Assembly (NCBI GenBank): GCA_009379845.1
Contig: WHSZ01000072.1
Location: 1-32,223 of the forward strand
DNA: 32,223 bases
Source: Pseudonocardiaceae bacterium
GTDB lineage: Bacteria; Actinomycetota; Actinomycetes; Mycobacteriales; Pseudonocardiaceae
Reading direction: 5' to 3'
Each line of letters opens with the position of its first letter. Position 1 is the stretch's first letter. The notes below the pieces were generated by a model. It saw only the letters and a list, made by a program, of their open reading frames with translations. It was not told the DNA's origin and ran no database searches. The position numbers were made by a program, and so were the translations under genes. Below are positions 22,449 through 29,618 of the stretch, one piece after another.

Positions 22449-23511
22449 GGGTGCGCCTCAGTGTCCAGGTGATGAGCCAGAGGAGGTAGCCCCCGCCAAT
22501 GACGACGGTGACGACGCCGACGGGGATGTCAACGGGGAGAAGGTGTTGGGCGGCAAAGTCGCAGGTGCTGAGCAGGAGCGCGCCGACTGCGGCTGCGCTG
22601 GTGAGGCTGGTGCCGGCGGAGCCGGCGACGAGCCGGGCGAGGTGTGGAGCGGCGAGGGCGATGAACGCGATCGGTCCGCACACGCTCGTCACGGTGGCGG
22701 TGAGTGCGACGCCGACAGCGATGAGTGCAAGCCGTGCGGGTTCGATGCGCACGGCGATCGCGCTCGCGGCCTCGTCCCCGAGCTCCAGTTGACGCATCCG
22801 GCTGCTGAGCATCCCGGCGAGCATGCTGATGACGGCCAGGATTGCGCACATGGGCGCGACTTCGCGCCATCGGATGTTTTCGAGATCGCCTTGCCCCCAG
22901 GTCATGGCCGCGGTAGCGACCTGCTGTTCCATCCGGAGCACCAGGAGGGTGTTGAGGGCGATGAGTGCCATCGATACGGCGATGCCGATGACGACGAAGC
23001 GGGGGCCGGACACGCCGCGGCGGAACGCGAGCGCGTACACGAGGAACGCGGCCGCGCCGCCGCCGGCGAGCGCGAGCAGTGTGGTGGTGGCCTGGGAGCC
23101 GCCGAGGAAGCCGATGGAGATGATGGCCCCGGTGAAGGCCCCCGCGTTGAAGCCGATGATGTCGGGGCTGCCGAGGGCGTTGCGGGTAACGGATTGGAAG
23201 ATGGCGCCGCTGATGCCCAGCGCCGAGCCGAACACGATCGCCGCCACGGCGCGGGGCAGGCGCCATTCCAGCACGACGGTAGTGGCGAAGCCGAGATCGG
23301 TGCCGGAGAGGATCGGGATGATCTGGCCGATCGGTACCGGGTAGTCGCCCAGCATGATCGCGGCGATCGTGGCGAGGATGCAGCCGATCGCGCTGGCGAG
23401 GATCAGCAGCACGGCGCGGGTGTTGACGATGCCGGAGACGTGCCCGCCGAGCCGGATCGGCTTCCGGCCGGCGCCGAAGTCGACACGGTGCTTCTGTGGT
23501 GCGGTCGTCAT
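22441..23511 (-). CDS. FecCD-type ABC transporter permease
   Basis: The protein has 356 residues with about ten hydrophobic helices. It carries the family landmarks EWRLPRAVAAIVFGSALGIS and GAIFQSVTRNALGSPDIIGF near residues 80-125. LGDEAASAIAV in the cytoplasmic coupling loop near 240 contacts the ATPase, and VCGPIAFIALAAPHLARLV lies near 275-293. It would form a heterodimer with a second permease, but only the last codons of that gene remain upstream (23508-23600), overlapping this start by four bases. Without that partner the importer is probably impaired unless this protein homodimerises or uses another permease. No substrate-binding protein gene is in the window. Confidence 0.92.
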   Translation of the reverse strand: MTTAPQKHRVDFGAGRKPIRLGGHVSGIVNTRAVLLILASAIGCILATIAAIMLGDYPVPIGQIIPILSGTDLGFATTVVLEWRLPRAVAAIVFGSALGISGAIFQSVTRNALGSPDIIGFNAGAFTGAIISIGFLGGSQATTTLLALAGGGAAAFLVYALAFRRGVSGPRFVVIGIAVSMALIALNTLLVLRMEQQVATAAMTWGQGDLENIRWREVAPMCAILAVISMLAGMLSSRMRQLELGDEAASAIAVRIEPARLALIAVGVALTATVTSVCGPIAFIALAAPHLARLVAGSAGTSLTSAAAVGALLLSTCDFAAQHLLPVDIPVGVVTVVIGGGYLLWLITWTLRRTRV

Positions 23512-23600
23512 CGCATTGCTCCGCGGGCGAGGGCGGCCAGGACGGGTGCGCCGATGATCGCGGTGAGAAGTCCAGCCGGTGCTTCGGCGGGCCAGTTGTT
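23508..23600 (-). pseudogene. C-terminal remnant of a second FecCD-type permease
   Basis: The last 25-30 codons, PAGLLTAIIGAPVLAALARG and the following AMR stop, match the closing segment of FecD/FhuB-type permeases ('lPvGvvTaliGaPfFl'). The stop overlaps the start of the intact permease gene, as in normal siderophore-importer operons. Upstream of about 23600 the sequence switches to an oppositely oriented MFS gene. At least 300 codons and the operon promoter have therefore been lost by deletion or inversion. Confidence 0.75.
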
Positions 23601-23615
23601 GTCGGTACGGGCAAA

Positions 23616-24050
23616 GAGTGGACCGTCATACTGCCGTGCCTGATCGTCACGGGCGTCGGGTCCGGCATCGTCATGCCGCAACTGATCGGCCTGGCGGTCG
23701 GCGTCGTGCCCGCCGACCGCGCCGGTATGGCCTCCGGCCTGTCCAGCACGTTCTTTCCCCTCGGCTCCAGTACCGGGGTAGCCGTCTACGGGGCGATCAT
23801 GGCCGCGATCGTGGGTGCCCGCATCCACAACCCGGATGCGGCACGCAGCATTGTCGCCGGACGGATCGACCAACTCGACGCCGGAACCTCCACGGCGACG
23901 GCCGAGCTCGCAGCCGAAGCCGGCGAAGCATTCACCGCAGGCCTATCGACCATCCTGCTCGTCGCCGGAATCCTTGCCTTCGCCTCCGCCGTGGCCGCGC
24001 TCCTCCTCATCCGCACCAAAGACGTTCTCGCCGCCACGAGCCGGGACTAG
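23616..24050 (+). pseudogene. C-terminal part of an MFS drug-type exporter (DHA2, EmrB/QacA-like)
   Basis: From about residue EWTVILPCL onward the frame is a good match to the last third of 14-helix MFS exporters: GVGSGIVMPQLIGLAVGVVP, then DRAGMASGLSSTFFPLGSST and GVAVYGAIMAA, an extracellular loop, and a final helix AGILAFASAVAALLLI. The first nine or ten helices are missing. The frame can be extended upstream only through sequence that is the antisense of the permease remnant. The gene is therefore truncated and not expected to transport. Confidence 0.75.
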
Positions 24051-24180
24051 GACCGTTTGCGAACTCCTCGGCGAGGTCAAGCGCTGTCCGACGCCGCGAT
24101 GACGTAGCCCGACACATGAGCAACCGAAACCGCTCATTACCACGGAGCGAAGCCCGGCACGGATTCACCATCGACGCGGT

Positions 24181-24903
24181 TCAGCGAGGGTCAGCGGTGC
24201 TGGTTGTGCGGATCCGGCGTTGTTCGAGACCGTCCAGGACGGTGTTGATGAGGGTGCGATAGTAGGTGTCCCTGGCAGCCAGCGCCGTGTCGTGGTCGCC
24301 GGAGAGAGGTTCGATGAATGCGGCCATCTCCTCGACCGCCCGGTCCTGGGTTGTCCGAAGCTCTTCGATGATGCGGGAGTGGTCGCGCGGGTCATCATCC
24401 TCGTGGGCCATCCGCTCGTCGCTCATCATGATGGATGTCATCGCCGCGTTGAAGATGAGCGCGAAAACGAGAGCCGCGTCCTCCCTGAAGCCTGCACGGT
24501 GCAATCGGTCCATCTCGGTATCGAAGCCATCGATATTCTCGGAGATGACGGGACCGTGCATCAGAATCCACTTCGCCACACCGGGGTACTGCGTCAAGAC
24601 CGGGCGCATCGGGAAGAAGGTGGCACGGAACCACTCCCGCCAGTCAGCTACGCCGGCACCCGGATCGTCGCCCCGGGGAAGCTCGTACTGGATCTGGGCG
24701 AGGACATGAGCGACCACACGTCGGCACAGGGCATCCCGTCCGCCTACCCGGTGGTAGACGACGGATGGGGAGGTCCCGATCGCGGCGACCAAGTCCCGGA
24801 TCGACCACCCGTACAGGCCTCGCTGTCGGGTGAGCTCGACGGCGGCGTTGACGATCTGCTCGGCAGTGATCCCGGTGCGGTACTTCTTGGCGGTGGTGAC
24901 CAT
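24181..24903 (-). CDS. TetR-family transcriptional regulator
   Basis: The protein has 240 residues from ATG 24903, with GAGGAG nine bases upstream. The helix-turn-helix is at 13-58: ITAEQIVNAAVELTRQRGLY, then IRDLVAAIGTSPSVVYHRVG and GRDALCRRVV. The ligand-binding part (about 70-240) is helical and begins with YELPRGDDPGAGVADWREWF, a pattern of the TetR_C regulators that control exporters or degradative genes. It is convergent with the truncated MFS gene, which may once have been its target. Its current target is unclear. Confidence 0.9.
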   Translation of the reverse strand: MVTTAKKYRTGITAEQIVNAAVELTRQRGLYGWSIRDLVAAIGTSPSVVYHRVGGRDALCRRVVAHVLAQIQYELPRGDDPGAGVADWREWFRATFFPMRPVLTQYPGVAKWILMHGPVISENIDGFDTEMDRLHRAGFREDAALVFALIFNAAMTSIMMSDERMAHEDDDPRDHSRIIEELRTTQDRAVEEMAAFIEPLSGDHDTALAARDTYYRTLINTVLDGLEQRRIRTTSTADPR

Positions 24904-24977
24904 GCCATGGAGCTCCTCGCTCTTCGTCTTCCTCCGGCCGATTTTGCCGTAGTCCTATGGCGCGCACGGCTCAGGCC

Positions 24978-25085
24978 GTGTCCGCCACGATGATGGCGCT
25001 CTACCGGTATTTGCCGGGCAAGGTCGAGCTCATCACGTTGATGACCGAGCTGGCCATCGGCGACCGCTGTTGCCGAAGTCCTTAA
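24978..25085 (+). pseudogene. TetR-family helix-turn-helix fragment
   Basis: About 35 codons read VSATMMALYRYLPGKVELIT and then LMTELAIGD, which matches the recognition helix and following helix of TetR regulators ('vsamaLYryvpgKdeLidlm'). It stops at TAA 25083-25085, and no ligand-binding domain follows. It is a remnant of another regulator between the intact TetR gene and the iron-box-controlled transporter. Confidence 0.65.
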
Positions 25086-25143
25086 TCTCCTTGATAACGA
25101 GTGTCATTCTCGATAGTTCGGCCCGAAAGCATCGAAGCGACGA

Positions 25144-25172
25144 CTGATTTAGGGTAGCCTGCGTTAAATCAG
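25144..25172. promoter_or_regulatory. Iron-box-like palindrome (IdeR/DmdR type)
   Basis: CTGATTTA at 25144-25151 and TAAATCAG at 25165-25172 form a perfect 8-bp inverted repeat with a 13-base centre. The inner 19 bases, 25149-25167, match the actinobacterial iron-box consensus TTAGGTTAGGCTAACCTAA at about 13 positions, with the left half well conserved. It lies 46 bases upstream of the first ABC half-transporter gene, where iron-loaded IdeR/DmdR would repress transcription. Confidence 0.6.
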
Positions 25173-25217
25173 ACAGGGTGTCGAAAACTCCCAAGTGAAC
25201 TCGTTGATGGAGTGCGT

Positions 25218-27062
25218 ATGACGGCAGCGGTGGCGGAACGGGATGAGGTTGCCGCGGGCGCGGCCGAGGTGGGTATGACGCCGCGGGGTGAGGCGAGGAG
25301 GTCTGCGGCGGCGTTGGCGGAGTTGCGGCGGCCGGTGATCTGGCGGATCCGGTTGGCCGTGTTGCTGGCTGCGGGTGGCGCGCTCGCGGCGTTGGTGCCA
25401 TTTGTCGCGTTGGCGGAGTTGGCTGGGTTGCTGCTCGCGGATGGGCCCGTCGATCGCGCCGGGGTACTCACGGTCGCGTGGCTGGTGGTGGCCGGGCTCG
25501 GCGCGCGTGGGTTGCTGACCGGTGTAGCGCTCGCGATCACCCACTTCGCGGACGTTGACCTGCAGAAGGTGTTGCGCAGGCGGATCATCCGAACGCTGAG
25601 CGGGGTACCGCTTGGCTGGTTTACCGACAACTCGTCGGGCGCGGTCCGCAAGGCGGCTCAGGACGATATCGCGGACCTGCATCACCTGGTGGCGCACCAT
25701 TCGGTGGACATGACCGGAGCGGTCGTGCTGCCGCTGGGTGGGCTGGGTTATCTGTGCTGGCTGGATTGGCGGTTGGCGCTGCTGGCGATCGCGACGCTGC
25801 CGTTCTACGGCGCCGCCTACGCCTGGATGATGCGTGGCTATCAGGAGAAGATGGCGCAGATGAACTCCGCGTTCGGCCGGATCAGTGCGGCCGTGGTGGA
25901 GTTCGTCAGCGGCATCGGCGTGGTGAAGGCGTTCGGTCGGACCCGGCGCGCGCACGAGACCTACCATCGCGCCGCGGGGGAGTTCGGGCGTTTCTACGCC
26001 GGGTGGGTGCTGCCGATGCTGCGCCTGGAGGCGCTCAGCACGATGGCGATCGCCGCACCGGTCATCGGGTTGGTCAGCTTGTTCGGCGCGGTCTGGTTCG
26101 TCGACCAGGGCTGGGTCACGCCGGGGGAGGCTATGACCGGGGTGTTGCTCGCGATGGTGATTCCGACGACGATCACGGCGCTCGGGTTCGGCGGGCAGGA
26201 CCGGCGTACGGCCGCGGCGGCGGCACAGCGGCTGACCGATCTGCTGGCCACCCGCGAGCTTCCGGTTGCCGAGCGGCCGACGTCTCCGGCGGACAACCTG
26301 GTCGAGTTCGACGACGTCCGGTTCAGCTACGACGGCAACACCGAGGTGCTGCGCGGGGTGACGCTGGAGCTGCGTCCGGGGACGGTGACCGCGCTGGTCG
26401 GGCCGTCCGGCTCCGGGAAGTCGACGCTGGCCACGTTGCTGCCGCGCTTCCACGACGTCACCGGTGGCGCGGTCCGGATCGGCGGGGCGGATGTCCGGGA
26501 GATCGCGCCCGGAGAGCTGTACCGGTGGGTGGGCTTCGTGCTGCAGGACGCCGCGCTGGTGCACGGCACGGTCGCCGACAACATCCGGCTCGGCCGGCCG
26601 GAGGCCACCGACGCCGAGGTGGTCGCGGCGGCCACGGCGGCCCAGATCCACACCCGTATCGAGGAACTACCGCAGGGGTACGACACGCGGGAAGCACAGT
26701 TCTCCGGCGGAGAGGCCCAGCGGATCGCGATCGCCAGGGCGTTGCTCGCCGACACACCGGTGCTGGTGCTGGACGAGGCCACCGCGTTCGCCGATCCGGA
26801 GTCCGAGGCGGCCGTGCAGGACGCGCTGTCCGAGCTTGCGCGCGGGCGGACGCTGCTGGTGATCGCGCACCGGCTGTCCACGATCACCGCGGAGGACCGG
26901 ATCGTCGTGCTTGACCGCGGGGAGGTCGTCGAGCAGGGCGGACACACCGAGTTGCTCGCCGCGAACGGGCGGTACGAGCGGATGTGGGCCGCACACTCCG
27001 TCGAGCCCGCCGGTGGCCACACTGCGGATCGCCCTGCCGGTCACGAGGGGAGCGTTCGATGA
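25218..27062 (+). CDS. ABC half-transporter, IrtA/YbtP-like (siderophore import)
   Basis: The protein has 614 residues from ATG 25218, five bases after GGAG. An N-terminal exporter-fold membrane domain (about 45-320, six helices) is followed by an ATPase domain. Walker A is GPSGSGKST at 395-403, the signature FSGGEAQRIAIARALL at 495-510, and Walker B plus D-loop VLVLDEATAFADPESE at 515-530. The DEATAFADPESE wording is typical of IrtA and YbtP, which have an exporter fold but import ferric mycobactin or yersiniabactin. It lacks the siderophore-reductase domain found at the N-terminus of mycobacterial IrtA. The next gene overlaps its stop (ATGA) and encodes the partner. The iron-box-like site upstream supports a role in iron uptake. 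Confidence 0.88.
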   Translation: MTAAVAERDEVAAGAAEVGMTPRGEARRSAAALAELRRPVIWRIRLAVLLAAGGALAALVPFVALAELAGLLLADGPVDRAGVLTVAWLVVAGLGARGLLTGVALAITHFADVDLQKVLRRRIIRTLSGVPLGWFTDNSSGAVRKAAQDDIADLHHLVAHHSVDMTGAVVLPLGGLGYLCWLDWRLALLAIATLPFYGAAYAWMMRGYQEKMAQMNSAFGRISAAVVEFVSGIGVVKAFGRTRRAHETYHRAAGEFGRFYAGWVLPMLRLEALSTMAIAAPVIGLVSLFGAVWFVDQGWVTPGEAMTGVLLAMVIPTTITALGFGGQDRRTAAAAAQRLTDLLATRELPVAERPTSPADNLVEFDDVRFSYDGNTEVLRGVTLELRPGTVTALVGPSGSGKSTLATLLPRFHDVTGGAVRIGGADVREIAPGELYRWVGFVLQDAALVHGTVADNIRLGRPEATDAEVVAAATAAQIHTRIEELPQGYDTREAQFSGGEAQRIAIARALLADTPVLVLDEATAFADPESEAAVQDALSELARGRTLLVIAHRLSTITAEDRIVVLDRGEVVEQGGHTELLAANGRYERMWAAHSVEPAGGHTADRPAGHEGSVR

Positions 27063-28810
27063 GCGTGCGTCCGTTGCTCCGCGACCTGGCGGCGATCCTT
27101 GGTCCACGGCATCGCACGGCGCTGCGGGTCTACCTGGTTTGGGTGATCGCGTACGGTGTGCTGCAGGGGATTTCCGCCGCGCTGCTGGTACCGGTGCTGC
27201 GTGACCTGCTGTCCGGGGACTTTGCCGGGGCGGTGTTCTGGCTGACGGTAATGGCGGTCGTGGTGGTGGCGACCTGCGTGGCGCACTACGTCCAGGCGAT
27301 GAAGGGCTTCGCGGTCGCGATCGTCGTGCTGACCACCATGCACGAGCGGGTCGGGGACCACGTCGGTGCGCTGCCGGTCGGCTGGTTCACCAGCGAGCAG
27401 GTCGGACGGCTTTCGCGGATCGTGACCAGCGGCACCGTCATGGTCGGCGGTCTGTTCGCGCACCTGTTGACGCCGCTGGTCGCCGGGATCGTCACGCCGC
27501 TCACGATCGCCGGCGCGACCGTCTTCTCCGACTGGCGCCTGGCTGCCGCGATGCTCGTCAGCGCCCCGGTGCTGTACCTGGCCTTCAGCTGGTCCGGCCG
27601 GCTGGTCGGCAAGGGGGACGAGCTTTCCGAGGCCGCGGCGGTGACCGCGGCGAACCGGGTGGTGGAGTTCGCCAGGCAGCAACGCACGCTGCGCGCGTTC
27701 GGCCGCGGTGTCGAGGGACACCGACCGCTGACCGACGCGCTTACCGAGCAGCACACCGCCGGCCGGCGGGCCATGTGGCTGTCCGTGCCAGGGATTCTGG
27801 CCGGCGGCTTCGCCACCCAGTTCGCATTCACGGTGTTGATCGTGGCCGGCGTGCTACTCGCGCTTGGTGGTTCGGTCGACCCGGTCGGCCTGATCGCGGT
27901 GCTGGCGCTGGCCGCCCGGTTCACCGGACCGCTCGCCGAGGTGTCGGCGCTGTCCGGCGCGGTGCGCATGGCGCACAACGACGTACGCCGAATCGCCGCG
28001 GTGCTGGACGAGGAGCCGCTGGCCGAGCCGGTGTCGTCGGTGCCGGTGACCAGACCGGGGGAGATCGAGTTGGCGGGAGTCGGATTCGGCTACACCGCGG
28101 ACCGTCCGGTCCTGCGGGACGTGTCATTCACCGTGCCACCACGGACGATGGCCGCGCTGGTCGGTGCGTCCGGTTCTGGTAAGACGACCGTGACCAGGCT
28201 GATCGCCCGGTTCTGGGACGTCGACTCCGGCACCATCCGGGTCGGCGGCGTCGATGTGCGTGACCAACGCACCGAGGACCTGATGGCCCAGGTAGCCATG
28301 GTGTTCCAGGACGTCTACCTGTTCGACGACACACTTGAGGGCAACATTCGCGTCGGCCGGCCGGACGCGACCGAGGAGGAGGTCCGGGAGGCGGGCCGGC
28401 TGGCCGGGGTTCACGAGATCGTGGCCCGGCTGCCGAACGGCTGGGCGACCAGGGTCGGCGAGGGCGGCGCCGCGCTGTCCGGCGGGGAGCGACAGCGGGT
28501 GTCGATTGCCCGTGCCATCGTCAAGGATGCGCCCGTGGTGCTGCTCGACGAGGCGACCGCCGCGTTGGACGCGGAGAACGAGCGGTTCGTGCGGGAGGCA
28601 CTGAACACGCTGATGTCGCGCTCGACCCTGCTGGTGATCGCCCACCGGCTGCCGACCGTCGTCGCCGCAGACCAGATCGTCGTGCTCGACGACGGCCGGG
28701 TCGCCGAAAACGGCACCCATCCCGAGCTGCTGGCGGCCGGCGGGCGGTACGCGGCGTTCTGGCGGGAGCGGAACCGGGCGAAGGGATGGCGACTGACCGC
28801 GGGTGGGTAA
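27059..28810 (+). CDS. ABC half-transporter, IrtB/YbtQ-like (partner subunit)
   Basis: The protein has 583 residues from ATG 27059, overlapping the previous stop. Six membrane helices occupy about 20-310. The ATPase domain has Walker A GASGSGKTT near 370, signature LSGGERQRVSIARAIV, and Walker B/D-loop VVLLDEATAALDAENE. The contrast between DEATAALDAENE here and DEATAFADPESE in its partner is how the two halves of IrtAB/YbtPQ importers differ. The two should form a heterodimer that brings a ferric siderophore through the inner membrane. An upstream in-frame start at 26984 is rejected because it overlaps the partner gene and lacks the coupled ribosome binding site (GAGGGG). Confidence 0.88.
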   Translation: MSVRPLLRDLAAILGPRHRTALRVYLVWVIAYGVLQGISAALLVPVLRDLLSGDFAGAVFWLTVMAVVVVATCVAHYVQAMKGFAVAIVVLTTMHERVGDHVGALPVGWFTSEQVGRLSRIVTSGTVMVGGLFAHLLTPLVAGIVTPLTIAGATVFSDWRLAAAMLVSAPVLYLAFSWSGRLVGKGDELSEAAAVTAANRVVEFARQQRTLRAFGRGVEGHRPLTDALTEQHTAGRRAMWLSVPGILAGGFATQFAFTVLIVAGVLLALGGSVDPVGLIAVLALAARFTGPLAEVSALSGAVRMAHNDVRRIAAVLDEEPLAEPVSSVPVTRPGEIELAGVGFGYTADRPVLRDVSFTVPPRTMAALVGASGSGKTTVTRLIARFWDVDSGTIRVGGVDVRDQRTEDLMAQVAMVFQDVYLFDDTLEGNIRVGRPDATEEEVREAGRLAGVHEIVARLPNGWATRVGEGGAALSGGERQRVSIARAIVKDAPVVLLDEATAALDAENERFVREALNTLMSRSTLLVIAHRLPTVVAADQIVVLDDGRVAENGTHPELLAAGGRYAAFWRERNRAKGWRLTAGG

Positions 28811-28820
28811 CGTGGCTGGG

Positions 28821-29534
28821 GTGAGCGCGCAGCCGAGACCGGGTCGCCGACCGGGCCGTCCTCCGTCACTGTCCCGAGACGACGTGGCGCGTGCTGCCAT
28901 CGACGAGGGCATGACGAACCTGTCGATGCCCACGGTCGCCGGTCGGCTCGGGGTCAGCCACTCCACCCTGTACCGCTACGTGCATGACCGCGACGACCTC
29001 GCGCTCGCCGCGCTGGACCTGGCTGTGCGCGAGTTCGACTGGCCGTCAGCAGACCTGACCTGGCGGGATCTGCTCACCGCGTTCGCCGACGCGCTATGGA
29101 CCTTCCTCCGGCGGTTTCCCGGAATGGCCGAGGCCATCCAGAGCGCACCCGGCCTGCCGCCGCGGGTCACCCAGCTGATCGCCGCCTACGTCACCAGACT
29201 GCGTGCCGAAGGCCTGTCCGGCCGGGACGCGGCAGTCGCCGTGGACTTCGTCGCCGACCTGACCGTGGCGACCGAGATCGCGATGCGCGGCCTCGAGCGG
29301 GAGTTCGACACACCCGGAGGCCGGCGCAGCCTGCGCCAGATCTACCAGGAATCCTTGGCCGGGCTCATCGACGCCGACCCGTCGTTCGCGGACGAACAGA
29401 CCTTCCACGGTCGTGGATGGCTGGACCAGAAACTCGCCATCCTGCTGGACGGGCTCGCCACCAGAATCGGCGCGGACATCGCCGGCAACGTTCGCCGCCA
29501 GTTCCCCCGGCCGCCGACGACCGCCACCACTTGA
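28821..29534 (+). CDS. TetR-family transcriptional regulator
   Basis: The protein has about 237 residues. GTG codons at 28803, 28812 and 28821 are all in frame; I chose the one giving VSAQPRPGRRPGRPPSLSRD, a common N-terminus, but no start has a clear ribosome binding site. The helix-turn-helix spans about 18-62: DVARAAIDEGMTNLSMPTVA and GRLGVSHSTLYRYVHDRDDL. A helical ligand-binding domain follows, in which FPGMAEAIQSAPGLPPRVTQ is readable. It begins within about ten bases of the IrtB-like stop in the same direction, so it is probably in the same transcript and may control the importer or a linked siderophore gene. The effector is unknown. Confidence 0.88.
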   Translation: MSAQPRPGRRPGRPPSLSRDDVARAAIDEGMTNLSMPTVAGRLGVSHSTLYRYVHDRDDLALAALDLAVREFDWPSADLTWRDLLTAFADALWTFLRRFPGMAEAIQSAPGLPPRVTQLIAAYVTRLRAEGLSGRDAAVAVDFVADLTVATEIAMRGLEREFDTPGGRRSLRQIYQESLAGLIDADPSFADEQTFHGRGWLDQKLAILLDGLATRIGADIAGNVRRQFPRPPTTATT

Positions 29535-29545
29535 CCACGCGGTCG

Positions 29546-29561
29546 CCCGGCACTGGCCGGG
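29546..29561. terminator. Small hairpin after the TetR gene
   Basis: CCCGGC-ACTG-GCCGGG forms a perfect six-pair stem with a four-base loop, 12 bases after the TetR stop and about 57 bases before the next start. It lacks a T-run. It is compatible with a weak actinobacterial terminator separating the importer operon from the LAL gene. Confidence 0.4.
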
Positions 29562-29618
29562 AGCGTTGGGCCCGCGGTAAAGGTTCGGTGGTTCGGCTTT
29601 CGTGGCTAAGCTCCAGGG

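Noticed and set aside
25164..26651. A 495-codon open frame antisense to the IrtA-like gene
   Set aside because: It would run through the iron box and start inside the ABC gene; it has no recognisable domain and shadow-type composition.
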